From Lineus longissimus (Eukaryota > Nemertea > Pilidiophora > Heteronemertea > Lineidae), in the NCBI RefSeq assembly GCF_910592395.1, contig NC_088308.1, forward strand, positions 11,611,001-11,675,000: a stretch of DNA of 64,000 bases. The letters are read 5' to 3'. Shown in pieces: positions 42,671 to 54,067 of this stretch. The notes under the pieces are model-generated. The model was not told the DNA's origin. It saw only the letters and a program-made list of their open reading frames with translations, and did not search any database. The stretch's first letter is position 1. Each line of letters begins with the position of its first letter. A program made the translations under genes and the position numbers.

Positions 42671-43380
42671 CCCTTTCGCTGCGCCGCTCAAAATTATTTC
42701 AATATTGATTCCTTGCTGCCCCCAAAATACTGTAAAAGCCAATTTTAACATAGGTAACTTTGAGGCCAATATACAGCCTGAAGGAGAAGAGATAGAGCTT
42801 TGGACTATTGGAAAAGGTTGTTGGGGACAGCATGGACTTTCAAATTATGCATTTGTCAATCACCTGAAATTATGTTAATTAACTAAATAACGCTAATTAG
42901 TATTAATCAACGAGGAGAAAAACACCATTTTTCATCTTGACCCAGGCTATCACTATCATCCCCCTCGGACCCTGAATCATGCACACTTTCAATCCCCATG
43001 CACGCTGTGTACATCGGCATTATGTTCAGAATCATAATCACTAAACAGACTCGTCTTCTAACGCCTCGAATTCACTATTTCATCAATTATTGATTCTGCA
43101 GTTCGTCGAACACGTGACTGAGGCATTTAAATTTGTTTACAAAACTTTGGACTCAAAATATCGCCTAAACTTTGAATAAAAACACCGAAGTTTTCACCTA
43201 GAAATCGGAAGTTCTAGCGGTAAACAACATGGCAGGACACCTAACGACAAGTTCCTGTACTAATTTGCTATTGAAAACATCGTCTGATTCAGGTCTCTCC
43301 CAAGTCGCAGTTCTGCGTACATCCGCACAGGTCGGAAATTTTTTTTGGTCGCAAAAATGCGTACATCCGCAGCGAAAGGG
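42671..43380. mobile_element. piggyBac-type MITE, 710 bp
   Basis: TTAA (42667-42670) precedes CCCTTTCGCTGCG and the inverse CGCAGCGAAAGGG ends at 43380, followed by TTAG, one base off TTAA. The 13-bp ends are perfect. No ORF with a domain is inside. The ends differ from those of the MITE at 16625. Confidence 0.8.
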
Positions 43381-43679
43381 TTAGGTGAACTTACATGCGC
43401 CGGTGCAGTACTGATAAAAAACGCCTTCCACTAGGTGAAACGAAAGAGCTGAGCCCCGCCAGTCTGGTAACGGGAACAACACAGGGGCCAGAGTTACTGG
43501 GATCATTCCCAGCCTCCCTACCTGCCACTCCCGGGGCGTCACCCAGAGTACCACCCTAGTCTCTCCAGCACTAGCTTCCGACCTCCCTCCCTCACCCACT
43601 CATGTTATTGCGTACTTAAGATCCAAATTATCAGGGCCCCCCTCCTTCTAGCACCCAAAACAAACACAAAAAAGACACT

Positions 43680-44165
43680 CCCAAGTGCCACCCCCTTGTC
43701 ACACTCAACTCGCACATCCCACAACTGCCCGGCCTGTACCCACTCCTCACCCCTTCCTCTTGTGTCCCTCATCCCTTCCTGCCTTACCCCATTATTTTAC
43801 CAGCTCCATCCCTTGGCTATCCCCTATGTCATTCCCCACTCTGTCCATGCCCAACCCTTTCCTCTCATGTCCCTCACCCCTTCCTGCCTGCCTGCCTTAC
43901 CTCATTGTACACCAGCTCCATCCCTTGGCTATCCCCTGTGTCACTCCCCATCCTTCTATGCCCAACCCTTTCCTCTTGTGCCCCTCACCCCTTCCTGCCT
44001 TACCCCATTGTATCAGCAGCTCCATCTCTTGGCTATCCCCTTTGTCACTCCTCACACTGTCGTCCCTGCCCAACCCTTTCCTCTCGTGTCCCTCGCCTCT
44101 TCCTGCCTACCCCATTGTATCACCAGCTCCATCCCTTGGCCTCGGCTATCCCCTATGCATAGCTG
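43680..44165 (+). repeat. Pyrimidine-rich minisatellite, unit about 105-115 bp
   Basis: Four to five degenerate copies contain CCATCCCTTGGCTATCCCC (about 43807, 43919, 44022, 44130) and CCCAACCCTTTCCTCT. Long plus-strand frames through it, rich in Pro, Ser and Leu, arise from composition and are not called genes. Confidence 0.85.
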
Positions 44166-44169
44166 CCAA

Positions 44170-44715
44170 CCCCTGATTTAGCCCTTCAGGACTTTTTTCT
44201 GTAGATTTCAATTTTTTCAGGACTCTCAAGTTAGTTGCGAGTCAGATAACTGTAAAATCACTCTTACACTGTTGTATTTGGGGGGGGGGGGGTACTTTGG
44301 AACAAAAATGCTGCTGTTTTCTTTATCCAGGACTACAAAATAAAGGTTAACACAATATGAGTTGTTGCTAAAATTTGGTGTTTATTTAATGCCTGGTTTT
44401 GATACTGGTAACGGTCAACCTGAGAATTTCTGAACACTAAGTATGTACAAAAAAAAAAAAAAATAGAACAATCATAACATAACAATCTACTACACATCAT
44501 GACATGTCATGGCACACAGATTGGCACACAGATTGGCACATCCACTACCTGAAAAACAATACAGTTTAGGATTAATTCACAGCAGATTCCCAGTAATTAG
44601 CTCTCAACACTAATTTCACTGAACATTGCACATAAAATAATAAAATTACTAAAATATGGAAGTCTCTTTGACAGCTAGGACTTATGGATTGAAACTAAAG
44701 TAAACATTTTGCCAC
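44170..44715. other. Spacer with G13 and A-rich tracts
   Basis: It holds a run of 13 G at 44280-44292 and an A run near 44451-44462. No gene is recognised. Confidence 0.3.
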
Positions 44716-44756
44716 TACAAGAGGCCCAAGGGCCTGGCGCTCAGCTGAAAAGGATA
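44716..44756 (-). mobile_element. HINE-2 3' end, copy D (5' part not found)
   Basis: The minus strand reads TTTTCAGCTGAGCGCC, AGGCCC-TT-GGGCCT and CTTGTAG, the same terminal block as copies A to C. No matching 5' arm is seen to the right, so its length is unknown. Confidence 0.6.
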
Positions 44757-45139
44757 GGTGAAGGCAAGGGCCATGTTTCTCACGTGGTGGGGTCTTTTTC
44801 TTGCCCTGGCAAAGACACCAGATACAAGGAATCTCGGTTGTAAGTCTCATTCAAAGGACTGTGAAGAGCCAGGAATTTTAGTTCCTTAAATCCACGCCGG
44901 TTCATCCAGAGGACAAATCCTGGGTTCTCCCCAGGATCTAACCCAGGCCCTATTGCCTTTTTTGTGAACTCGAGCCTGGTGCTGTACAATGGTCAAATGA
45001 ACTCAATATTGTCTGGACACTGATGAAGTGGATATTGTTTGTGAAGAAAATAAGATAAAGAGGGGCTTAACAAAATGAACTGTATTGATAAAAGATTGAC
45101 CTGACCAGCAGGTGATTGAAATTTTACAAATGTTGATTA

Positions 45140-45480
45140 AAATTATTTACGAAAATCACATGAGAATCAGTGATACATGTATGGAAAATGTGATAAGGGA
45201 CCATGTGAAAAGTATTTTGAAGCCAAAAAGACTAAGTCACTTAAGACTTGGGTCTGACCCCCTCCCCCCTCAAAAACTAAATGGGCAGTCCACTTTGGCT
45301 ACATCCCGAAGTGGAAAGTAATAATAAAGATTAAGTGGCAATTTTAAAATCAAAAACCCCCTTCCTCTTACATTAAGTGCCCTAGTTGTTTTGGTTTCAA
45401 AATACTTTTGTGATGGTCCCTAAACAAGTTTAAAAGTAAAAAAATCACATCAGAATCACTAATGGCGAAGTGGTTAAACA
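45140..45480. mobile_element. Diverged inverted repeat, possible MITE
   Basis: AATCACATGAGAATCAGTGA ... AGGGACCATGTGAAAAGTAT, TTTGAAGCCAAAAAGACTA on the left match the reverse complement of about 45365-45470 at roughly four bases in five. The centre is about 45250-45360. No target duplication is identified. Confidence 0.45.
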
Positions 45481-47244
45481 CAATTAAAATAAGATTAATG
45501 GTAGATTGTTTTCTGTAGCACCGAATTGACATTGTTGTCAGGTGACTCCAAGAAATTGGGCATTGTGCATTTTGTGGTGCCCAAATCATCGAAATTTTGA
45601 TGTTTTTTTCGAGTTGGATTAAGGAAAATAGAGCCACTATTTACTCAGATGATTTTTTCGATTGATAAGTTTATGACTTGAAGGAAATGTGAAATAAAAT
45701 GTTAATTCAAGAATTACTTGTAATGGTGTCAATGTTGATCAAATTAGACCTTTGCAAAGTGCCATTGTGAATGAGCATTGTCTGGAATCAACCAGCAAGG
45801 AGATCAAGATGGTGTCATGGAAAACGATCGATACAGGGCAAGTCAATAAAAAGGTAATCCAAGAGTAAATTTTCAATAGGTACGGGAAAAATGTTTTGGG
45901 TGAAATGATGGTTGCATGATAAAGTAGAAGTTGGTTACCGCTGTAGTTGTGGATGACCTTTTTGTTGACTTGCCTTTTATAAAGCACAGACATGTAAAAA
46001 GCAGTGTTAACATAAATATTAAGGCTTTGCCCTGATCTGATAATGAATTACTAGTCAGATTACAGAATGAAGTCACAAATATAAAGCACAATGACATGTA
46101 AAATGCAGTGAATCTTAAGTGCAACGAATTTTCAAGGTTTAAGGTAGTATTTCAAAATGTTGGTGACAATGGATGATGTGGAATGTATTAGGTAGGTTAT
46201 GTTTTAGGTTAAAAGTGATAGTTGTTTTTTCTTGAAAAATTGTTGCAACAGGGTTTATTATGGAAAGTTACATATTGCGTTGGGTCAGAACTGAACAATT
46301 TTAATACTAAATACTAGTAGTCACTATCAACTTGTACATAGTGAAGTAGCAGTTTGATCACAGGTCTAATAAATCATGACTACATAAGCAATTACAATAT
46401 TGTAATATTTACAGTCAAACTCAGTTAAAACTAAGATTGAGGTACACATGTTGACAAGTTTTGAATCTACTTGAATTGTAGATTTCAGTGCCAATGAATA
46501 GTGGTTGAAGGCTGTTTACGTAAAACAATGCTGATAGTGCGGTTGTGCAACATGTGCTTGCAGCACTCTCAATTTGACTTCAACTCTGAAACTGAATTCT
46601 AGTTATCTAGTGGTATGTCTGATTGAAAATGGTTGATTATTATTTCAAATTGATGAATCTCTTCAATATAAGAAAATATGAAATATAGGAACATTTTAAT
46701 ACAAGGGTGTTTCGTCAAATAAACAATGATCAAGAGAGATTTGAGAATGTCACTAGATGACTGGAATTCATGGCAAAGTTGGAGCTTTAGATCTTGAAGT
46801 AGTTTCGAAAGAAAAGATTTATAGCTTAACGGTGGAATTATTCAATAACAGTTGTTCAGAGAATACAACATGTGATTATGTATCTAATAAATTGCTAACA
46901 ACAGGATTTGTTTAACTGTGATTGGTAACTGCTGATGGTATGTTGTGGGTTCTATACAAATACAGCAGAACAATTTTGTATTGAATTAAACATGATGAAT
47001 CATGAAAGGATTATCTATCCAGTTGCAACTTTAGAGATATTTTCACTTTGGTGACATAATAGTTCAATTCAAATAGTAAGAAAGTTTTAAATTTTACTTC
47101 AGTTCTTAGAAATAGAGCTGCTTAGTGGTAATGGTAATATTTCTTGCTGTTTAGGATGACAATGCTGTTACAACCAATTTAGAATTGACGGACAGTGAAA
47201 AGGTTTCAAGCTGAAGGAAAAATTCTTCAATCTGCTGTGGAGTT
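45481..47244. other. AT-rich region without recognised gene
   Basis: No ORF with a domain and no repeat shared with the rest of the window was seen. It may include the 3' side of the RPA-like gene. Confidence 0.3.
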
Positions 47245-48794
47245 TCATGAGACGCATCCTGTGCTTGGAAGGAAATCTGTTATGATTGGATCATATCCTG
47301 TGACTCGGTATTTCTGGTGATTGGATGATATGTTGAGTTTCACCTTAACTTTTGTAATGATCGAAGAGGCATTTTGTCTCATGTTACAAAGTGGGCACTG
47401 GAATGTTGCAGTTTTTAAGGCAAAGATCTGCTCTATATCCAATGGTTTCTTGCAGGCGTTGCAAGAGTACGATATTTCTGCCTGGACTGAATCACATTCA
47501 GCATTTTCTATGCGGGTGTGCTCTCCTTGTTGTGGTTCTTCCATGCATGGGTTTCTATCTTATCTACTGGAGTTATTGTCGTTGTCGATGTGGTCTGGAG
47601 ATGTTTAGTGTCGTAATCCGAGACAGACAGGGCAGTGAAGTTATATGTTGTGTTAAGTTGAATAGCAGATGTCATATTTCCCCAAGCTGTAAGGTTTACA
47701 GAGGCTTCATTGTCCGACAATGCAAAAACTTTCATTTTGATACTTGTCTTGCTGAATCGGGTGGTCTGGTCAATTTCGTCCTTGACGACTTTAGTAATAT
47801 GGCCTGTTAAGTCGATCTGCAAAGGAAATTTGATTGGTTATAGTTCTGGTTGACTTTGGTTGTTGAAACAGTTTTGTTGTATTTGAAAACATGTAGCAAA
47901 TTTTTATGAAGACGTTAAGACTGAAGTTTCTTTGGTAGGTTTGAATTAAATGGTTGTTGTGGAGTAGCGATTGGGCGCCTAATATATGTCTTATTCTTCT
48001 TTAAAACAAAGCATTTTTTAAACATGTATAATAATTGTGCTTGACAACGCAATAGATGTGACTTACCTTCCTTCTTTCGGTAGATGAAATATTGTTGGTG
48101 AAATTGGTAACTGTTGTTTGAAGGGCTTTGATGGCTATTGGTGGTTTGTGCTGGTAGGGCGGTTGAAGTTGAAGTGTTTCCATGAGGCTTTTTGAGTTCA
48201 GCTTTAGATCTTTTTTGGAGTGGTCTTGCCAGTTTTCATCAGTCTCAGCATTGATGATCTTTACAGGGCTCCTGAAAAGAAGTAAGTTGTTCATATGTAT
48301 TTGTGATGTTTTTTTATCTTGTTTTTATTGTTCCATTATTTTCAATTTTATTACATTGTTTCTTCACATTTTGAATAAATTGAACAGGAAATAATTTAAT
48401 GAGGCGTTCAGCGTAATAGCATGGATTTTTTTTGCTGAACGGAATAGCTGGATTTGATGTGATGAAGTTCATAAGTATACTGGCCTCAGAAAATTTTTGA
48501 GTCTGACTTACCTAGTTTTTCTTCTGCCGTTTTGAACTGGGAATGAAACCTTTTGGCGAAACAGACTACACGCTGATAGTCTTTTGGTCCAGTCTGTAGA
48601 GTTGAGTTGAAATAGTCATGATTGGTTGATGATCTTTTTATTGGGGATGTATCATGCAAGAACCCTATGTGACGTAAGTCTTCCTCAGCAGGTGGTTTCT
48701 TGTTAGGACTTTGAGTTAGAGGCAATGATCTTTTGGTCGACGTGCTTGATTTCGAAGTGCTTGGTTTTTGATCATGTGGTTTGTTGGAAGCCAT
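47245..48794 (-). CDS. RPA-like OB-fold / zinc-ribbon protein, three visible exons
   Basis: Exon 1 (48512-48794) starts MASNKPHDQKPSTSKSSTST and ends DYQRVVCFAKRFHSQFKTAE before GTAAGT. Exon 2 (48067-48271), after CTTCTTTTCAG, reads SPVKIINAETDENWQDHSKK and ends ERRK before GTAAGT. Exon 3 starts at 47816 after TTTCCTTTGCAG, in phase with exon 2. It has an OB-fold pattern (TSIKMKVFALSDNEASVNLT, AWGNMTSAIQLNTTYNF). After a one-base frame change near 47540 come TRIENAECDSVQAEISYSC and a four-Cys ribbon (CNACKKPLD, FQCPLCNMRQ). This resembles the ssDNA-binding C-terminal part of RPA70 and the RPA-like proteins seen with Helitrons. Exon 1 to 2 phase is off by one base, so an error, a missed micro-exon or decay is possible. 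Confidence 0.62.
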
Positions 48795-49240
48795 TTTTGT
48801 GAAGTCGTCAAGAGTCTGAAATGGAATGAAAGATTTAGATTATGCATAATGTGTAATTTTTTTAGGTGTTTCTGTTGATTGATTGAGTTCCATTTATATT
48901 TAAGTTATTGCAAGTTAAAGTTTTGTTAGTTTAAAGAAATAATAGCTGTACGTGTATTCTGAAATGAAATGATAAAAATGTAGCATTATTTGATATAAAA
49001 GATTAGCCAATACTGCAAGATAGGTCTGTAATATTTGGTCCTCAGTGATTGATGAAAGGGATTATTTAAAATTTCATTGAAATTCTGATGCCTAAAAAGA
49101 ACGGTGTTGAACATTTGCAATAATTACATGATTTTTGCAGTGTTGTGTAATCCTGTGCCAGTAGTGTTGTTTCAAGTTTCCTCTGACTCTGCAACCAATG
49201 TTCGCTATGGTACCAAAATCTTGTGCCCAATAATTCATGA
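48795..49240. other. AT-rich spacer upstream of RPA-like gene
   Basis: No gene. It probably contains the 5' UTR or promoter of the minus-strand RPA-like gene. No clear TATA element was picked out. Confidence 0.3.
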
Positions 49241-49860
49241 GATTGTATTAATGTGTGTTCAGTAATCTATTTGAATCCTATCACATGTTTCGAATTGATG
49301 TCCATCACTCATAAGAATGAAATAATAATGTTTTCGTAGTAGATCCTTTTGAATTCTGATATTGCCACATTATGAATTGATGTCCATTAGTCCATTTAAT
49401 CCATTTGAATCCTATCACATGTTTCGAATTGATGTCCATCACTCATAAGTATGGGCGGTTATTACCGCAAATAAAGACAAACCAAAGCAAAGACACTTGT
49501 GTAGCATATCAAGGACACGTAGATTGATACTCCTATGTGTGCCACATCAAAGACATCTGGAATGCATGTTTTGTTTTTGTTTGATACAGCATAGATAAAA
49601 CTAGACCGCAACCTCTCTGGGATAGACATGCATTCAAGATGTCTTTGATGTGGCACACATAGGAGTATCAATCTACGTGTCCTTGATATGCTACACAAGT
49701 GTCTTTGCATTGGTTTGTCTTTATTTGCGGTAATAACTGCCCATACATAAGTATGAAATAATAATGTTTTCGTAGAAGATCCTTTTGAATTCTGATATTG
49801 CCACATTATGAATTGATGTCCATTAGTCCATTAGTCTTGTATTCATAAGAATTAAATGTC
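49241..49860 (+). repeat. Local tandem duplication interrupted by a foldback
   Basis: GAATTGATGTCCAT(C/T)A and AATGAAATAATAATGTTTTC-GTAG recur at about 49290-49440 and 49745-49845, marking a unit of roughly 110-150 bp. The second copy begins right after the foldback element at 49451-49747. Confidence 0.75.
49451..49747. mobile_element. 297-bp foldback element
   Basis: Arms of about 115 bp are almost perfectly inverted: TATGGGCGGTTATTACCGCA, AATAAAGACAAACCAA, CTACACAAGTGTCTTTG-type and GAGTATCAATCTACGTGTCC are all mirrored. The loop is about 60 bp. CATAAG lies on both sides if the ends are TATGGGC, giving a possible 6-bp duplication. No known superfamily fits. Confidence 0.8.
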
Positions 49861-51420
49861 CAAGTGTTTAATTGAATTTTGTCACACTCAACCCCCCTTC
49901 CCTCTTTTCTATTTTGCCCTCATGTCCAAGTGGCAGCTCCAGTAATATTCTTGTTTTAGCTGCAGGCGGTGGAAAGCTCTTGTACTGGATAATTTTGCAT
50001 TTGGAATGTTTATCATGAAAGGTTGGATTTTGTATTATTGTATTCAAATGAACTTTCTGTACCTGGTGGATGGAGGATAAGGAGTATTGTTTCAATAATT
50101 TAATTTTGGTCCACCTTTGTTCTTTCCCGGTTCTCCCCTACTTGTTATGGATCTGTTATAATATTTATACATTTCTCTGTTAACAATAGAGACTCAATAC
50201 TATGGTTGTAAGAATTACATCTACAGTACTTTGCTCTGTTGGAACATGAGTGATCCCGACTGCAGTGACTGTTTTTTGAGGCGCTCATACATACGTGTAT
50301 ATAGTACAAAAGAAGGACCTGGCCTCCAACATGCATACAGAGGACCAGTTTTTCCTTGGTGCAGTTTGAATGAAATTTTGCATAATGGCTGGGTAAATGG
50401 TGACAAAGTAAAGAACAAAAGTAGAAAGTAATATCTCAGTTATTTAACATAGCTGCTCCAGACTAGCAATTGGAGGACTTTCCATATTTGGAAATTACAA
50501 TGGGAGGACTTCCTAATATGGAAATCCTCCAATTGTAGTTTCGAAATAAGAAATGTCCTCCATTTCCTGGTCTCGAACAATTACATTGTATGTTTAATAC
50601 TTCTGTTTTGCTTGTTTTTAGGATATCATCATAACCCCCCCCCCCCCTTCAATGTACACAATCTGTGGCTTCCATTTGTTGTGGACATAGGGTGCATTGT
50701 AAGTGATGGACCAACACTGCAAGTGTAAAAAAACAGGCCTATGTCATATACATGTAAATATGACATTATTTTTAACATGTATATACTACCACACCTGGAA
50801 TGTGACGGTGTCATGGAATCAGATGCTTCTGCTATTCCATGCTCCCCCCCCCCCCCATACAATAGCACCACGGATTAAATTGCTTGGTTAGGGTTAGTTT
50901 TCCCATTGAGACTGTCCGCTTAATCTGTCAACCTATTGTAGGGGTGGGATCACATAAGGGGGGGGGGGGGGGGCATCACATTCTATTACACCGCCGTGTA
51001 AATGTCACAGTGATTCTGTTTCCTAGTGTTCCCCTATGAATAGGTCTCCTTGTTGAGGGCTTAGGTAAGGTGGAGTTATATCAACGCGTAACCCGTGAAT
51101 CTATTGGTGGGACTTCTAGGATATGGGGAACATTAAAAAACATTACGCAGGGTTTTTGAGTGGGCTCAGGTCGAAGGGGCTACTGGATCAAGTTAAACCA
51201 TTGTGGTAGCGATAGAGTTAAAGACCATTGCAGGGATCATGATCAGAAACCAAGGTTGCAGTGATCAATAGTGGTAAAAGAAAAATACCTACGTCTGTGG
51301 GGCTATCAAGAAACGGTATAGTACCTAGGAGGTGAGGTGAATAATGCTATGAGAGGTGATTTTGAAAGATGTGATATATAATAGTACGTGGTTAATCATT
51401 TCTGAAGTTGTGGGTATGAT
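49861..51420. other. Intergenic DNA with homopolymer C/G tracts and a hairpin
   Basis: It contains the inverted pair CAATTGGAGGACTTTCCATA (50468) and its mirror ATGGAAATCCTCCAATTG (to about 50535). C runs near 50635 and 50846 and a 19-G run near 50958 are also present. Short ORFs have no domains. Confidence 0.5.
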
Positions 51421-52996
51421 AAAGCAAAATCAAATTTGTCGATCGGTGGAAGTGAGGACCCATATGAAAGCACACCAACAAAGACAGGACCAGGGTTTAA
51501 GGACAAACTTGAAGACAAAGATGTGACAGTCGCGATGAACATACAGACAAGTATATGGCATATAGTTGTACTGTTGCATCAATATGATCAACTCCTCGAC
51601 AGGTTTTGTTGGATAATAATGCAATTATGTGTGATGTACACTAATCGTACATTAAATTTTTGTTTGTGTCTTGAATACGAGACAAAGACAAAATGCTGTG
51701 ATGTAATGAGAGATGACTTTGAAGTATTTTGTTGAGCCATCATGGTGGGAAATATGACATTGCTCCTTATTTTGTTGAGCTTGCATTATATAGAGGTAAA
51801 ATGTTCCTTGTGGGAATATGATGAGGCACAAAACCTGTACCCAAATTATTGTGCATGTGGTCTATGAATGAAATAGAGGACTCACAAATGAAAGCACGCC
51901 CACAGAGAAGTTAAGGACAAACCTGAAGACAAGGATGTGACAGCTATTCTGCTAAACAATATGACTAGGTCAAGTGAAGGGTGTCTGAGGGGTTGTCAAT
52001 GGTTTCTCTTGAGTACCCAAACACCCTAGAGATACCATTGAACATCCCTTGGAACCCTTCACTTGAAGGGTGTCCGAACCCATCCAATGGGTGTTTTGGA
52101 ACAAACACCTTGGAACACCTTTGAACACTCAAAAACACACTTCACCACCTTTCAGGTATATTTTAAGTCATCCATTATTAGATATTCCCACCAACTTAGA
52201 GAGCAAAATCTGACGTAAAAAAGAGAGGACCCGAAAATATGTCCTCTCTTTTGTAAAAGTCCTCTCGTTGTTGGTGTGTTTAAGTACGGAGGTCCACTCT
52301 TTCATCCTTCTACGAATCTATGCAATGGTGCCGTGGGCCAACCCCCAAAACTAAGGACATAGGCATCGTAACCTGTACGAGCGGGGGTCACCTACCGTGG
52401 ACTACTCCACACACACATAGGTAAACATACCTGTTCTATGCGTGGATGCGTGTAGCTCTAGTCACAAACCCACAATCAATACTTTAATGATTATGTATAC
52501 AGGTGTCTTCTAAAAGTGGGATGTTGAAATAAAATAACTCAAATTTATAGTCAAATTTTGGAAACAATGATCATGAAACATTTGCACACTGATAATAAAG
52601 AGGAGATATTCATATTATGTGATATGATGGGGCATCGAGTATTGTGTCCATCAGGTATATGTTGAGACTTAATCTTTATATTAATTCACATTAGTCGATA
52701 GGTAGAACAGAGTATTCTCATACATATGTGTAAAAAGGGCTGGAAAAAATAGGACCTTCAGTTGAGGACAATTGAAGATAAGAATGTGGCAATTGTTCTG
52801 TTGTACAAATACTACTATCGGGGGTTGATTTAGAGGGGGGGGGCGCCAGTGCGCGCCCCTTCATTGTTTGAAATCAACCATGAATTTGGGACATTGAACA
52901 TAAAATACATCAGGGTGTCCCCTCTTTTCTCTCGAGGAACACCCCCTCTTTCTCAGACTCTATCCTGAATAAACATTCATCATTCTCTAGTTTGTA
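51421..52996. other. Degenerate dispersed repeats
   Basis: Variants of GAGGACAAACTTGAAGACAA followed by TGTGACAG occur at about 51500, 51910 and 52755 on the plus strand, and again at about 55050. An imperfect palindrome around TGAAGGGTGTC covers about 51975-52070. No gene is recognised. Confidence 0.45.
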
Positions 52997-54067
52997 CAGT
53001 GGAACCCCGGTAACACGACCACTCATGGGACCGTGGTCGGAGTGGTCGTGTTACCAGGGTGGTCGTGTTAGCGAGGTTGGGAATCCCCAGACGAAATACA
53101 TGATTATTTTTCCCGCCAAAATTGCCGACTGCATGGCATGTGTGTACGCTGTACTACCATAGCAACGCTGCCTGATTGAGATGATGCACGCTCCAAAGTT
53201 TTGTTATCATGCCTCGCAAGAACAGTTCGTCGATAAAATTACATGTTACATTCTCAGAATGAGTTAGAAAAGGTAATTTTGTAACTCATTTTATCCACAA
53301 AGTTTCATTATCTGCCCGACGTGACGCATTTGCGGGCAATTTGGTGAATCATCCTCCATGTACCCGACTGTTTGTGACGATTGAAGTAAACTTGTCGTAT
53401 GATTCCACGTGAATGATGAGTTGAGTAATGCTACAGTTTTAATCAAATCTATTTTCAGTCAAAATATTTAAAGAAATATAAAATGATACTGCAGTAAATC
53501 AACCAAGTTCTCCATATCATAAAACATTCAAACGTCTCGCAAGCTTGTTATTGTCATAAGTGTGGTCTTCAAACTACCCGCCGTTTATTATAAGTTCATA
53601 TGCAAATCACGCAAATCACATGATTTTGCTGCTGCTGAGTGCGCATGTCTGGTACTGAACTGGCTCAGTAATGAAAACAAACCATGAAAACGTTTGAAAA
53701 GGAAAGTTTATTTATTCATTTACACTTATACAATTGATCATACCTGCAAAATCACATTGTATTTTTTGTTTTCATATGTATTCCCATGGCCATTGTCCCC
53801 GTCTCAACAAAGCTTGGCAGCGAGGTGCTAATTACTATGCCGCGGTCGCGACCGATTACGGCAATTAGGCCTGGTGGTCGGGTTAGCGGGGTTGATTTTC
53901 AGTTTGGGACCGGCCAAGCCAGTGGTCGCGGTCGGGGTACCGGGGTGGTCGTCTTAGCGGGGTCTCTTAATGGTAATTAGAGAGGAAACCATTCGGGACC
54001 GGAGAATCGTGGTCGCGTTAGCGGGGTGGTCGCGTTACCGGGGTGGTCGCCAACCGGGGTTCCACTG
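52997..54067. mobile_element. Tigger/pogo-like MITE, 1071 bp
   Basis: TA flanks CAGTGGAACCCCGGTAACAC on the left and the inverse of CAGTGGAACCCCGGTTGGCG on the right, the classic end form of Tigger/pogo elements. Many copies of GGTCG(T/C)GTTA(C/G)C(G/A)GGGT lie near the ends, mostly at the right. They look like repeated binding sites. No transposase is encoded. Confidence 0.85.

Noticed and set aside
43390-43599. Possible minus-strand exon ending at a GTAAGT site
   Set aside because: The donor is good and the frame open for 70 codons, but there is no domain, no joinable exon in phase, and it borders a piggyBac MITE.
43685-44181. Two 160-codon plus-strand ORFs rich in Pro, Ser, Leu and Cys
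   Set aside because: They run through a pyrimidine-rich minisatellite; three frames stay open because the sequence lacks purines.
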